Under the pieces are notes generated by a model. It did no database searches, was not told where the DNA came from, and saw only the letters and a list, made by a program, of their open reading frames with translations. Positions 22,399 through 34,197 of a DNA stretch of 64,000 nucleotides are shown here, one piece after another; the first letter of the stretch is position 1, and each line of letters starts with the position of its first letter. Source of the DNA: Entoloma clypeatum. Its lineage: Eukaryota; Basidiomycota; Agaricomycetes; Agaricales; Entolomataceae. The position numbers were made by a program, and so were the translations under genes. The stretch is taken from contig OY751490.1 of NCBI GenBank assembly GCA_963565915.1, forward strand, positions 2,914,001-2,978,000, in the 5' to 3' direction.

Positions 22399-23610
22399 AT
22401 GTTCAACAGGAAACGTCTTCAAATGGTCCTCGTGCTCGGCCTCCTTGTGCGGAGCTCGTTCGCTTCCGATCATGGTTTGCAGGCCAAACGCATGAACCGA
22501 CATCGCCATCATCACCATCATCACCTTCCTCCTATGCCCAAGACCACTCCATCTGTTCCCACGACGGTTGCAGTCGTACCCCGCAACACTTCCTACCTTA
22601 CACCCAACGGTATCAAAGCAGGCATAGCAGGCGGAGATGCTTATCCATTCTTGCAAAACCACATCGGCTGGTGGTATGACTGGTGAGCCGCTTTATCGGA
22701 TCCCACTTCCCAGACTTGGAGCAACACCCTTGCAGGACACCCAAGCCGTCCAAGCCTGGAAAGCCAATCGGTGTACCGATGCTTTGGGGCGTGGGGACCG
22801 CCGACTCTACGGACGCCGCACGTGTGGCCGCATTCAAGAAGATCACGACGCCACCGCCTTTTGTCCTTGCTTATGAGGAGCCGGATTGCCCGCCGGGCCA
22901 GGGTTCTGCGGGAGTTTCTGTCTCTGCTGGGGTATCTCATTGGGAATCCTTGATTGTTCCGTTGGGCAGGAAGGGCACCTTGATGGGAAGTCCTTCCATG
23001 TGCAGTAGGTTTTTCTTTCCTTCTTTCTTCTTCGTGAAGTCTCTATCTGATTGCATTGACAGAACAAGCAGCCGAGACGTGGTTGGCTGATTTTAAGTCC
23101 AAGATTTCGACTGATTGGGATTTTACCGCTATCCACATCAATAAGAATAGCATTGTTGGAGCGAAGAATGATATCGTATGCCTCCTTCCGGTTCTTGTAG
23201 AACGCCTTGAATAGAGCTAATGAGGTTCGTTGATAGGATCATTACTGGAATAAATATGGGAAACCTATTTGGGTCACGGAACTCGCCTGCGTCAATGGTC
23301 TGCTCCCGAAGTTAAGCTAGGGAAGACGTAAAGCTGACAAACGCCGCGCAGACCAGAATGGATTCACACCCTGCACTGATCAGAAAGAGATCGACGCTTT
23401 CATAAACGCCATCGTACCGTTCCTGGAAGGCCACCCGCATGTCTATGCGTATGCCTACAGCAATGGTTTGGGATTGGGCAACGCTTGGCCTCTGATGAAG
23501 GGCAATTCTTTAAGGTCAGAATGGACGTCACTTAAATATCTTCAGATCTCACTTATCGGCATAGTGCTTCCGGAAAGGCCTATCTCGCCGCCATTAGCAG
23601 GTATCATTGA
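22399..23610 (+). CDS. Secreted GH128 beta-glucanase-like protein
   Basis: Six exons (22399-22682, 22736-23004, 23063-23175, 23237-23297, 23352-23514, 23565-23610), 311 residues. Signal peptide MFNRKRLQMVLVLGLLVRSSFA, a His-rich linker (RHRHHHHHHLPP), then the GH128/asl1-type TIM barrel: GGDAYPFLQNHIGWWYDW, VPMLWGVGTAD, YEEPDCP, HINKNS, KPIWVTELACV, HPHVYAYAYSNG. The Glu in YEEPD and the Glu in VTELA are the expected acid/base and nucleophile. Known family activity is endo-beta-1,3-glucanase or glucan binding; substrate here is inferred, with cell-wall remodelling likely. Other splice choices would break the conserved blocks. Confidence 0.93.
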
Positions 23611-23783
23611 TTATCAGGCCTTCCTTCCCTGGACTGGAGGGAGTGACGCATATACGCATCTGTTCCGATGAATGTCTTGCTTTCTTACGATCTATTTCAA
23701 GCCCAAGAGACAATGTTGTATATATACTTTTGCACTTTGCAACGCTGGACAGAATTCGAAAGCACGATTTATGACGAAGGCAA

Positions 23784-25074
23784 TCATGATTCAGCACGGT
23801 TGACTGCCAAACGTCTCTTATCTTCCTGCTCAATCTGCTTCGCGAGCTGATCCAACTTCCTCTTGCTCTGTACACCGCCATTCTCTGCTTTCCATGCATC
23901 GGGATTCCTCAGCTTGAACCCAAGCTTCCTCTTCACCTGCGCAACGTACCCGACCTCACTCACACTCCTTGCAATCTTATCCATCTGCCGCTGCTCAGGG
24001 GTCATCCGCGCGAGAATGTGAGCGGGCGGACCCTTGTTGCGTCGAAGGATGGTCCGACGGAGGACCTCTCCCCGTCGCTCACGCATGAGCTCCCGGGTCT
24101 TGTTGGCCACCTTTTCGCGGCGTGCAGCCTTTATGGCCGCCAACATTTCGGGCGTGTACCGCATATTCTTCCGTGCCTCGTCAGCTTTGAGTAATGTATT
24201 GATGTGTTGATAGTGCCTGTTGATGGGGTCCACTGTTCCCCCCACAGATTTTAGCAAAGGGGGTGCGGGAAGAGAAAAATTAGAGACTGACACCACATCT
24301 TCGTAAGATTCCCTCCAAAAACGGGCTCAAACGCACATCCCATGCCCGCCAACCCTTCCTCAAACTCCGCCTCCCGCCTCAGATCGCTCACTAGCTCCTG
24401 CAGCCCGCTAAGCTTCAAGATACGGTTCGTGCGCGCCTTGCGGCGCTTGCCGATAATGCGCGTCAACGCGACCGGCTGTGGGCACAGGCGCGGGAGGGGC
24501 GGATTCGAGACGGAAGGGCGGAGGAAGCCGCCAGTCATGATGGGGCGGGAGGCGAGCTTGGCACGCCATGCGAGCTCGTTCCGCGCGAGTTGCTTCCAGT
24601 ATTCTTTTTCGGCTTTGGCGCCAAGCAGGCGGGAATAGCGCGTGAGGAGGGTTTGGTGTTTGGGGCAGCCGGCATTGGCGAGTTTGAAGGCGTCAAGGAA
24701 CTGCGTAGGTGGGGTTACGAAAGATGAAGAGGGGGAGGATGGGCAAGAACCTTGTAACCTCGCAAGAGGAACTTTTTCGTCAGCTCCGTCCCCGTCAAGT
24801 GTCGTTTCTCGCGAAAGACCATTCTGACGCGGAATTTGATCTAAAACCCTTGGCGAGGTCATGAACTTCACAGATGAAGAGAACGGTTACTGACATCCTC
24901 AGTGGGGGCTTCTCGGAGGAGACCTCGGTAGAGCGACCATAGTGTCGGTATTCTGTGTGCTGCGAGCTGAAAGAAGGGTACGCGAGGTCGGACGCGACGC
25001 AGGGGAGATATGAGGCGTGCCAAATTGGTACGAAAGTTCAGAGACTCCTGCGACGGTAGGTGGACCTGCTGCAT
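23784..25074 (-). CDS. LYR-motif protein, Cup1-like
   Basis: Four exons (25074-24895, 24840-24751, 24700-24292, 24232-23784), 375 residues. The N-terminus is basic (LISPLRRVRPRVPF), as in mitochondrial presequences, followed by RIPTLWSLYRGLLREAP, a Leu-Tyr-Arg motif of the Complex1_LYR fold, and then FRVRMVFREKRHLTGTEL. The C-terminal two thirds are Lys/Arg-rich and helical (KAARREKVANKTRELMRERR, MTPEQRQMDKIARSV). LYR proteins bind the acyl carrier protein and assist respiratory-complex or Fe-S assembly; fungal Cup1-like members are mitochondrial. Two donors are GTCAGT. The exact mitochondrial partner is unknown. Confidence 0.85.
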
Positions 25075-25183
25075 GAGAAAGAGCTCAGATCATCGTGGTC
25101 GATGTTCAAGCCACGTTCGAGAGTGCGTGATTCACTATATTTACATACAAGATGATGGTAGGATCAAACGTAAATATCGTAAA

Positions 25184-26790
25184 CTAGTAGATATAGGGGA
25201 TAATGCGATAGGGTACCAGCTTCTTGTATGTCTCCCAGTCCTTGCCGTATCTATAATTGCACCCGTTAGTCAACGGAACAACAGGCAGAACACAAAAAAA
25301 CCCACTTTTTCTCGCAAGCCTCATCATCACGAACCTGTCGATGGGCAAGTAAAACTGCGAAATATGCAACGTAAAAATACGTGACGGGGGCATCGAATCC
25401 GGTCGGCAGGCACCAAGCAAGACCCATGAGGAGATCGCCACTTTTTTCGGCGATGAGGGGCAGAAAGTCTGGGGTTAAGCATGAACTCACAAGTAATTGG
25501 GGTGGCGGGAACGACCCCACCATCCAGAGGTAAGAAGTTTGGAACCCTTGGATGTGGTAAAGTACTTGAGATCTAAGAGCCACATCAGAAAGGCATCATC
25601 TATGACATGATCAAGCGTACTCTTCGGGTTCTTGCCGTTACGGAAATCGTTCTTTTCGCCGTTTGCGTCCCTGAAAATGTAATAGCCAGTGAGGTTGGTG
25701 AGGAGAATGATGGCGGTCCAAACGGGGCCGAGCTCGACGGGCTTGAAGGCGAGGTAGCGAGCTTGGAGCGTGTAGGTGAATGGGACCCATGCCAGATCGC
25801 CAGCAGCCAGCATGAAACCAAAGCCGTCGGTTGTGATGTCCATTGTCGTGAAAAGAGCAGGCTTTAAAGAAGTAACACATAAGTAATGGGTTAGGAGAAC
25901 CTATGAAGAATGTAACACACCTCGTTGTATAAACCGTCAGCGACATACCAGGTCTGGAACGCCAAGACCAACCACATAGAGTCAGTCACTTTACTCAATC
26001 CGCCGCGACGCGCCGCTTGTTCGCACACCATGCTGATGTTGATGAGGACCCATAGAATCAAGCCGGGCCTTAGTTCGTTGAAGTATTTCAGATCTAAAGA
26101 ACCAATGGACGGGTTTAATTCGCGGCCAATGTAAAACTGAGGGGAGTTAGGATGAAACTGGGGTGACGCAGGAGTACACATACGTCATATATGGGGTTGC
26201 CGGAGTTTCCACCGAGAGCCAACAGTTTTCCGGGGCGGAAGGAGACGGCATAGCAGTAGAGGGCTTGAACGATGCTCATGAGGATGGAGGCGGTGACGAG
26301 GCCGAGCCATTTCTCGTATAGAAAGGTGAAGGACGAGGGGCCATCTCGGTAGATGATGCCGGCGGTGAGACCCAACGCGAGGAGAAAGGTGGCGAAGGCT
26401 TGAGAGGGGAGAGATGAGGGACGCGAATAGTCAGTAGAAAAAAGTGGCACCATTGCATTTGTAAGTCTTTTTCTGGCCGTTCCGCAGCGTTGTGCCCTCA
26501 ACGTGGTCACCAGGGAGGATGGCCCAGGTGATGACGCAAAAGGCATACCAGGCGAGGTAAATGAGGGCGGCCTCAGTGTCCCAGAGGCTCCTCCACCATG
26601 AGGGGTCTGTAAGTGAGTTCATGATGTGATCGGGGATGGTGGCGAGATCGGGGCGGCATTGGTTCTGCTCTGCGCAGCCAAAGTAGAGGGCGTAGATGGT
26701 AGCGGGGACGGTGACGGTGACGAAGAGGGCGCCGGGGGGCCCAGCGAACTCGTACGAGGTCGTGCGGGGATTGAGTGCGTGGTCGGACAT
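25184..26790 (-). CDS. ERG24: Delta(14)-sterol reductase ERG24
   Basis: Multi-exon membrane enzyme of the ERG4/ERG24 family, about 425 residues. Starts MSDHALNPRTTSYEFAGPPG; the family blocks are read in order: LRNGQKKTYKCNG, NPIYDFYIGRELNPSIG, KYFNELRPGLILWVLIN, TMDITTDGFGFMLAAGDLAW, SGWWGRSRHPNYLGDLLMGL, and C-terminal YGKDWETYKKLVPYRIIPYI with TAG at 25184. About eight to nine membrane segments. Known role: NADPH-dependent reduction of the C14-15 double bond in ergosterol synthesis in the ER, the morpholine fungicide target. Start codon at 26790; an in-frame ATG seven codons upstream exists. Divergent from the next gene with 53 bp between start codons. Confidence 0.93.
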
Positions 26791-26843
26791 GGGAGGGGGG
26801 AGAAGAGTCACACGGTGGGTCGGCTACTTATGCTGTCGACGCC
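26791..26843. promoter_or_regulatory. 53-bp bidirectional promoter, ERG24/unknown gene
   Basis: Only 53 bp separate the two start codons. The plus-strand frame is also open upstream of its chosen start, so transcripts of both genes probably overlap. Confidence 0.5.
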
Positions 26844-28079
26844 ATGTCCCTCGCCCAGCACCTCGCTGAACTCGCCGCCGCCAACGCCAAGGGCCTCCTC
26901 AGCGACGACGAGTTCCGCATCCTCCGCCAGAGTGCCTTTGACCATTATGCACAGCGTCAGTCCACCTCCGTCATCCTTCCGCCTGTCCTCATAGCTTCCC
27001 CAGCCTCGAGTCCAGCCAAGGTCCTCGTCGTGCAGACACCGCCAGATGGCCCGCCAACTCCCCCGCCGCCGCTGCGCCACAAGAAGTCGGTCGTCTTTGG
27101 CGTCAGCACGCTGCTTCGGCGAGCGACGTCCCGCTCGAAGGCATCGTCTGATCGCCTTAGTGATCCCCCAAGTCCAAGTGACCCTTCCAAGCTCGGCGTC
27201 ATACCACGCCTCCACAAGAAAGCCAGCGGCATCTTCTCCATCCCTAAACACGCTCCCAGCCCCGCCCCCACCGTCCCCTCGTCCCCACCACCCTCGCTCT
27301 CACTCACTCTCCCCTCCCCGCCCTTCCGACCCCGCAAATCCGTCATCTCTCCCAAGCAATACGACACCTACCCGCTCACCAGCGACATCTTCGACGACCG
27401 CAACCTCCACACTGCCGCCGACATCCGCGCCGCCATCTCCACCACCGAGACCGAGGCTCGCCGCCTTCTGCATGCCTTTAACAGCCTCCAGTCCTCCACC
27501 TCCATCCGCGTGCAGCAGCAGACCGCCCGCCGCCTCCCTTCCGCCACGCCCTCCAGCATCAGTGTCCTCCTCGACGGTACCGAATGGCGCGACCACAGCC
27601 CTCATCAGCAGTCGTCCCCCGCATCCACCCCGCGCCCTAGCCCAATTTCGTTGCTTAGCGACGGCGTCTCGGTCCACTCGGGATCCTCATCGCACAAGTC
27701 CATCGTCACGACACTCTCCCAGTCCAAGTCTCTCTCATCCCTGCAGAGCAAGCAGCCCAGCATCAGCCCGCGGTCCCCGTCACGGCCTTCCATCGCCCGC
27801 AAGCCCTCTGTCTCGTCCATCGCATCTCAGACTCCTTCGACCATGTCCAGACTCGTTGCTAGACGAAGCCTCAGCACGTCCAAGAGCACGAGCCATCTTG
27901 CGCTGAGCATCCTCCCGGAGGGTGGGACTCCCGAGATCACGGACGATGCCCAGAATGCCGAGGTTTCCGAGATACGGCGGCGTAGAGAAGAGGTGATGGC
28001 GCGGTATAACGCGCGGTTAGAGTATCTCAGGGCAAAGCTCAAGAGCGCAGAACTTCATGAAAAGTTATTGAGGAGATGA
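26844..28079 (+). CDS. Disordered protein of unknown function
   Basis: Single uninterrupted exon of 411 residues, unusual in this intron-rich window. Reads MSLAQHLAELAAANAKGLLS, an N-terminal SHOCT-like helix pair ('LLSDDEFRILRQSAFDHYA'), then a long Ser/Pro-rich low-complexity middle with phospho-site-like SP motifs, a short conserved-looking stretch PKQYDTYPLTSDIFD, and a C-terminal coiled coil (EIRRRREEVMARYNARLEYL). No catalytic motif. Start chosen because the frame continues upstream only across the ERG24 start region. The opposite-strand frames here are shadows caused by high GC. Confidence 0.75.
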   Translation: MSLAQHLAELAAANAKGLLSDDEFRILRQSAFDHYAQRQSTSVILPPVLIASPASSPAKVLVVQTPPDGPPTPPPPLRHKKSVVFGVSTLLRRATSRSKASSDRLSDPPSPSDPSKLGVIPRLHKKASGIFSIPKHAPSPAPTVPSSPPPSLSLTLPSPPFRPRKSVISPKQYDTYPLTSDIFDDRNLHTAADIRAAISTTETEARRLLHAFNSLQSSTSIRVQQQTARRLPSATPSSISVLLDGTEWRDHSPHQQSSPASTPRPSPISLLSDGVSVHSGSSSHKSIVTTLSQSKSLSSLQSKQPSISPRSPSRPSIARKPSVSSIASQTPSTMSRLVARRSLSTSKSTSHLALSILPEGGTPEITDDAQNAEVSEIRRRREEVMARYNARLEYLRAKLKSAELHEKLLRR

Positions 28080-28240
28080 CCGGAATGACCAACTACCCTA
28101 CGCTCGTTTTAAATCCTTATCCTAATTCTTTCTAATCTTTGATCTACGTTCCCTTCAATTTTGACGCAATTCCCTAATTTTACTCATGTACGATCAGTCT
28201 TAATAGCACCTTGGGTACAATTGACAATACAATAATATGG

Positions 28241-29877
28241 TCATAAATCATCGTTCGTCCTTCCCAGAATCTCTCTAGCCCAGGCCGCATCTGCACATAC
28301 TTGTTCTGCGAACGTGTCTCCGAGGAGGTCGCGCAGTCGAACGACGACTTTGGCGTCTTCATCGTTCGTCATATTTAACGGATAAACCATGTCCGAAGAC
28401 GGCCGAAGCACCCTCAGGGCATCCTACAAACGTGCTTTAATGAGGCCTGGAGGTGTGGTGAGCGGAAAAACGCACCATGACGGAATTGATCAATGCCCCA
28501 GCATCCGGCGTGTTCCTACACTCGCTTTCCACGAGCTTGGCCCCGCCGCTCTCAATCAGTCCCTTTCTGACAGCCTCTTTTCCAACCCCCACCAGCCCTC
28601 GAATGGCGCCTTCACGCGTGCCCTTGCTCTTGCCGGGGGAGATGAGAGCGAGAAGCAGTGTTTTCATGATGCGAGGGGAGAGGGATGGGTATGTTGTCGA
28701 GTGCTGTGTCAGGACATGTGAGAGGGTCTGGGAAGCCGCTGTGCGCAGATGGGTAGCATGTGTAGGAGGGAGAGAAGAATGGAGGAGGGTAGAAAGGATG
28801 GGCGGTAACAGTTGGTGCATCTATACCGTCACGTCAGAAAAAGATCAAGAGGTAGAGCTAAAAAGGAACTTGCGTAAGGTTCCACAAATAACGTGGTATT
28901 TTCTAACAAGGCACTGATAACGTCGAGCATGACCTCGAGGATGCGTCCATCGTTCTCGCTTTGCACACCTTCCTTTAAAGCACTGACGACGCCTTCTCCG
29001 ACCCAGCGGATGAGATAAGGCAAAAGAGCCTGCAGCCCAGCATCATGTCTGAGACTGGCGAGCGCGGCCGTGCGCTTCGCAAAATCGTTCGAGGGCGGTA
29101 ACAACGAAGTGGTGAGCCGCGTGTAGTAAAGCTGCAGCTCCCGCGAGAGCACCTGCTTGACGAGTTGTTGTTGTTGCTGCTGTTGCTGCTGCTGCCGTTT
29201 CGCCGCGTGGTTCTGTGCCGCAAGTGGGGTGACGCCGTTCACCTGCTCCGCCGGTTTTGCGGCCTCGGCAGTCGTGACCTCGGGTTCGCGCGGGATAGCG
29301 GGCGGGTTCTCGGGGATAAGGGGCTGGACGCCCTCGACAGCGAGCCAGTGAGCGGTCCAGTTGACGCCCTTGGGGAGGGCGATCTTGTCCTCGCGGAGGA
29401 CACGGTCAAAGTCAATTTCCTCGTCCTCGACGAAGTAGATGGCGGCGGAGGACTGAACGTGAGGGAAGGGGAAGGCGCGGCGGAATGAGGGGGGTTTGGA
29501 TGGAGCGTGGCCGTAGAGGGGTTCGATATTGAGGACGCGGAAAGCCTGGTCGATGTCAGCGGTGGTCATGGTGGTGCGGCGGCCGTGGCGCATGAAGCGG
29601 GCGGCTTCCTGAGAAAGGGTTGGGGTGAGAAATGAGGATGAATGGAGACGTACCTCGATGACCTGGTGGATGCGGTACTCGACGTCACTAGCGAGTGCAG
29701 TCGCGACTGCATCTGAGATGGTGATGTTAAGTGACTCGGCGGCATCCTGGCAAACGATGAGGAGATGTATGCTGGTGGACGGTAAGATGGTACCTTGACG
29801 GCATCGTTGTTGTATATGCCGGTGTGCTGGACCTGTGCAGAGCGGACGGTTTTGTTGTTGACCTTGTTGGTGGACAT
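28241..29877 (-). CDS. TAF6: TFIID/SAGA subunit TAF6
   Basis: About 455 residues in several exons. Reads MSTNKVNNKTVRSAQVQHTG, then a histone-fold segment (DAAESLNITISDAVATALAS and VEYRIHQVIE), EAARFMRHGRRTTMTTADID, and RVLNIEPLYGHAP, all standard for TAF6. A poly-Gln run (10 Q, nt about 29190-29165) follows, then the HEAT-repeat domain (nt about 29160-28490), and a C-terminal read as RLRDLLGDTFAEQV with TGA at 28241. Known role: histone-fold partner of TAF9 in the TFIID and SAGA cores; the HEAT domain scaffolds the two. The last splice (donor after INSVM, acceptor before DALRVLRP) is supported by continuity. Confidence 0.94.
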
Positions 29878-29963
29878 CGCCGGGTAATGATCGAGGTGAC
29901 ATCTGATTTCAACTTCATCCCGCATGCGGGACACCACGACACTCTCCTCATTCTACCGCCACC
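29878..29963. promoter_or_regulatory. 86-bp bidirectional promoter, TAF6/citrate synthase
   Basis: Two divergent start codons 86 bp apart. No TATA box seen. Confidence 0.5.
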
Positions 29964-32591
29964 ATGGGCAAAACTCTACACACCGACAACAGCCTCACCG
30001 TCCATGACAATCGTACAGGAAAGGTCTACAATGTCTCGTAAGTCCCATGTCATAGAGTGCCACACTTGCTCCAACCGGCACCGGCATCCAGCATCGTCGA
30101 CAATAGCATCCCCGCCACCGCATTCAAGGCCATGAAGGCTCCCAGGGCCCCCAGAGAACGAGAGGAGAACGAGACCGAGAAGGGTTTGAGAGTCTCTGAC
30201 AAGGGTTTCCTCAACACTGCTGTCATGCGGAGCGAGATCACTTACATTGACGGAGACGCGGGAGGTACCGTCAATTTCATTCCTCAATCCTTGACACGAT
30301 TTGCTCACCTTTGTTACAGTCCTCCGATACAGGTATAGATGCTGTCCTCTCGCTTACACGTCGTTGACATTGTTCCTCCAGAGGCTATCCAATCGAACAG
30401 CTTGCCCTGCATTCCACACATTTGGAAACTGGTACATTCTATCTACTTCATCCCTTCATCTGACTTACCAATCCGTTCCAGCGTATCTTCTCATCTACGG
30501 TACACTGCCCTCCGTTTCGCAGCTCAACACCTTCCAGGCGGAAGTCATGCACCACGGCGTCGTACACGCCGATGCCGCCCAGTTCTGCAGATCCTTCCGG
30601 TACTAAATCCGTCCCCCTCCATCTCCCTTTTCTCCTCACCCTCTCTCCCACCTAGTTACGATGCTCACCCCATGGCCATCCTCACGAGCGCTTTTGCATA
30701 CCTTGGGTCGTACTATAGCGAAGCTAATCCTTCTCTCCAAGGTATGCATGACAGCGAAACGCCACCAAAACTACCTCTCACTTTTCTTTTAGGCCAAAAC
30801 ATCTTCACGAAAGGTGACAAGGCATCTCTGGCCCTGATGGACAAGCAAATCTACAGGCTAATAGGTAAAGCCACCACACTTGCGGCGTAAGTCGCTTGAA
30901 ATCTTCACTTGTCCCATTCATGCCAACTCTACCTCTAGCATGGCATATCGCGTCCGTCAAGGTCGAGAATTCGTGACGCCTCCTACAAATCTCAGCTATA
31001 CCGGCTCGTTCGTTGTTTTTCTTACGTTCAACCGGCCGGCTCATGACCAAGATCAGCTTCCTTTATCAAATGGACCACCTTGCAGAGGAAAATTATGTTC
31101 CCAACCCTGTGCTCGAGAAGGCGCTTGATGTCCTCTTCTTGTTGCATGCTGATCACGAATTGAACGCGTCCGCTACCACCGTTCTGCAAACTGGAAGCTC
31201 ACTTGTTGACCCATACTCTGCAATCGCGTAAGTCTAGATGACCTTGCCACCACCCATTCTGATTTTGATCAACTTAGTGCAGGTTGCGCGTCGCTATAGT
31301 AAGCTATTGCTTATCTCCCCGATAATCTGACGCTCAGTGATCTCGACAGTGGACCTTTGCATGGTTTGTAGGGCACCTACGTTATCTTCACGTGGACTCA
31401 TGAGCGCCACGTTACAGGTGGTGCCAATGAAGCCGTGATAAGGATGCTAATCTCAATTGGAAAGTAAGTTAATCTTGGTGTAGTGACCTTGACCCTGAAA
31501 TAAATGTGTTCTCAAAAGGCCCGAAAACGTTCCTGCCTTCTTGGAGGCAGTTAAGAAGCGAGAGAAGGTGCTTTCTGGTTTTGGCCATCGGTATGTCCAT
31601 CCATCTTTAATTCACATGGACAATGGATCAATATTAATGGATATCTTTAGCGTGTACAAGACAGTGGGTCATATTCCTGTCGTCCCCATGACAAAAATCG
31701 GCCAGCTGAAACGCGCCTAGTCTGATCCTCGTTCCTTCATTGTTCGCAAAACAGCAGACGAAGTTTTCAAAGTGTAAGCATCTGTCATCTCTTGGTGGAA
31801 GCCAACGTTTCATCATGCGTCTCTGGTCAGCACCGGCAAAGACGAACTTTTGGAAACAGCAATGGCCCTGCATGAAGCAGCCATGAAGGATGAATACTTT
31901 ATCAAGCGCAAGTTGGCGCCCAATGTCGATTTTTGGTATGTTCACCCTAATAATGTAGCGTTGGTCGTCGTTTACCTCATCCTATATGTAGGAGGTAATC
32001 ATAATATCTCTAATCACGCGACACACTCATCAACTTTGTCTACTCTGGTTCTAATCAGCGGTTTAATCTATCGCGCCATGGGTTTGTGCTCTTTCTGGTT
32101 TCGAAACACCTCATACTCAAGCTGCGCTGCATGTTACAGGCTTCCCGCTTGACTTTTTCCCTGTGTTGTTTGCTGTCCCTCGTGTAGTCGGCTGGCTCGC
32201 ACATTGGAGACAGGTACGTGACGTTATTAATTTAAAGTTTAATGAAAAGGGCAGCTAACCCGGAGTATCAGATGATGCTCCAAGAGGGGGGTGTCAAAAT
32301 TTGGCGGCCTAGACAGGTGAGATGCTGAATGCACCTCGAAAGGACTTGCTCGCTGAACGATGTTTGCGGTCGATAGATCTACCTTGGGGTCGGCAAACGA
32401 GACTATGTTCCCGTCGAGCAGCGAGATCTGGTCGAAGGTTTGAAGGTCACACCGTCGCCGATCGAACACTCTGGGTGAGTTTTTTGGTCGCAGGTACCAT
32501 GACGACCATTGACTCTGATTTCCCATTCTTCAGGATATCAAAGAGAACTAAGCTTGCTTCTTTCAAAGGGAAGGTAACACCCAAACTTTAG
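29964..32591 (+). CDS. Citrate synthase, probably non-mitochondrial form
   Basis: Gene split into more than ten exons. Start [20 protein letters not shown] has no classical mitochondrial presequence. Conserved blocks read across splices: [48 protein letters not shown], then the active-site regions with catalytic His in LHGGANEAV, His in SGFGHRVYK and Asp in PNVDFWSG. C-terminus ends [13 protein letters not shown], with PKL resembling the peroxisomal targeting signal SKL. Known reaction: oxaloacetate plus acetyl-CoA to citrate. The absence of a presequence and the PKL end suggest a peroxisomal/glyoxylate-cycle enzyme. Exon limits between 31200 and 32300 are approximate. Confidence 0.9.
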
Positions 32592-32847
32592 TCAGGCCAT
32601 TTTGTATTATATATGTAGAGATTAGAATATGTGACAGCTCTGACTTGGGAGCTGGATGTATGCGTCTGATCAAAGTGGTTCGGTTGCAAGGTACGTATAC
32701 TGTTTTGAGGTATTTGTCAAGAGATTTTACAAAAGCCCTCAAGGTTGAAATTGCCAGCCATTGAACAACGTTACCCTCCTCCCTCTCCGTCTCCTTGGAC
32801 GTTCCGCTCTCTTATAACGCCCTCCACCAACAAATTTCGCTGTAAAC

Positions 32848-33750
32848 ATGTTCTCCACACTCCTTACTCTTGCGCTCCTTGCTTCCCCCGCCATCCGAGG
32901 CGTTCTCGCCGGCCAACTTGCCATCGCTACCCCAACCTTCACCCAGGTCCGCCTCCACAAAACCCTTTCTTGCCAATCCGTCTCGCTGACCTGGTCTTTG
33001 TGTATTTCAGTGCCAAAAAGCACAAATATCATGGAGCGAAGGCACAGGACCCTACAACCTCATAGTCGTCGACTCGTCTGATCCATGTGGTGATTCATTG
33101 TACGTGATGCGGTGGACCTCAGAGGCATGGTACATTATAATTACTTTTAATGTCCTTTCCAGGGCTGAACTTGGCGACCACAATGGCAACTCGATGTCAT
33201 GGAAAGTCGGTCTCATCGCTGGTAAAACAGTCGAGCTTTCATTGGAGGATTCCACTGGTGTAGAAGCCTGGTCTGGTGTTGTAAGTTTTTTCAAGCGTAG
33301 CATCACGAACTCTTTTTTTCTTATACGTCCTTTCCAGATCACTGTGGCGAAGAGCGATGATACCTCCTGCCTCTCCCCCGCTCAGCTCAGCCAAATTTCC
33401 TCGTCTGCTGGATCTTCCTCCTCGAATTCCAACTCCTCGAAATCCAACTCCACAAATCCAAATGTTCCGGAACCCAAGGTTCCTGGTTCGACGTAAGTTC
33501 CTCGTCATCAAATTTAGTCACCAAACGACCTGACCTCATTAGCCCCAGCCTCACCATCACGCCGACTATGACTCTTCAGGTTCCTGGGTACACTCCAACT
33601 GCCTCAGTGTCTATCGCTCCTGTCGGTGGTGTCGGAAACGCTGGCGCTAACCCCCTCGGCCTTGGCAATGGTGCTCACACGATGCGTCAAGCTAGCACCC
33701 CCGTCATGATTCTGGGCGGCCTCGCAGCCATTCTCGTCACTTCCCTCTAG
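32848..33750 (+). CDS. Secreted GPI-anchored cell-surface protein
   Basis: Five exons (32848-32946, 33011-33099, 33163-33280, 33338-33492, 33543-33750), 222 residues. Signal peptide MFSTLLTLALLASPAIRGVLA; a small beta domain (ATPTFTQCQKAQISWSEG, YNLIVVDSSDPCGDS, LIAGKTVELSLEDS) resembling the Kre9/KNH1-type domain of basidiomycete wall proteins; a Ser/Asn-rich linker; and a hydrophobic C-terminus (TPVMILGGLAAILVTSL) after a small-residue cleavage region, the pattern of a GPI-anchor signal. Function unknown; probably wall-associated. A TATAA-like element lies about 37 bp before the start. Confidence 0.85.
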
Positions 33751-34197
33751 GTCGCGACATCTCCCCGCTTCTTTCTCCCCTTCCTCGCTTTCTCCCTTGC
33801 TGGATGAGAACCTTCTCTCTCCATAGCACGAGTTACGCCGACTCTCTTCCTCCCACTCTGGAACTGGTGCTGATTGAAACTTTTTCCCCTCTTTTTTGGA
33901 ATCTTCTTTGTGCGTGGATCTGAGAATCCCATACACGTGTAAGGGAAGGGTTGCTGCTGGGTTGTTTTTTCTTTCTCGATGCTAGGTGTACAAGTCGAGC
34001 TGGGTGGATTAAATTACAACAACCTCTGATATATGTGTATAAAGCGTACGCCATGTCGTTGGATGTGTCCTCAACATATCTTTATTGTTCATATGTTCAT
34101 ATATACCACTTTTCTTTCTCTCTCTTCATTGGTGAGATTGAGAACACATGATCGAGAAACATCTTCCTTGTTTTTCACGGGGATCTTGTTAGCAACC
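33751..34197. other. 447-bp intergenic region, no gene seen
   Basis: AT-rich, with short CATAT repeats around 34075-34110 and pyrimidine tracts. Probably the 3' leader of the GPI protein and the promoter of Pcc1. Confidence 0.5.

Noticed and set aside
27046..27906. Long plus-strand ORF rich in Pro/Arg/Ser
   Set aside because: GC-rich shadow of the 411-codon gene in another frame; no start context or conserved motif.
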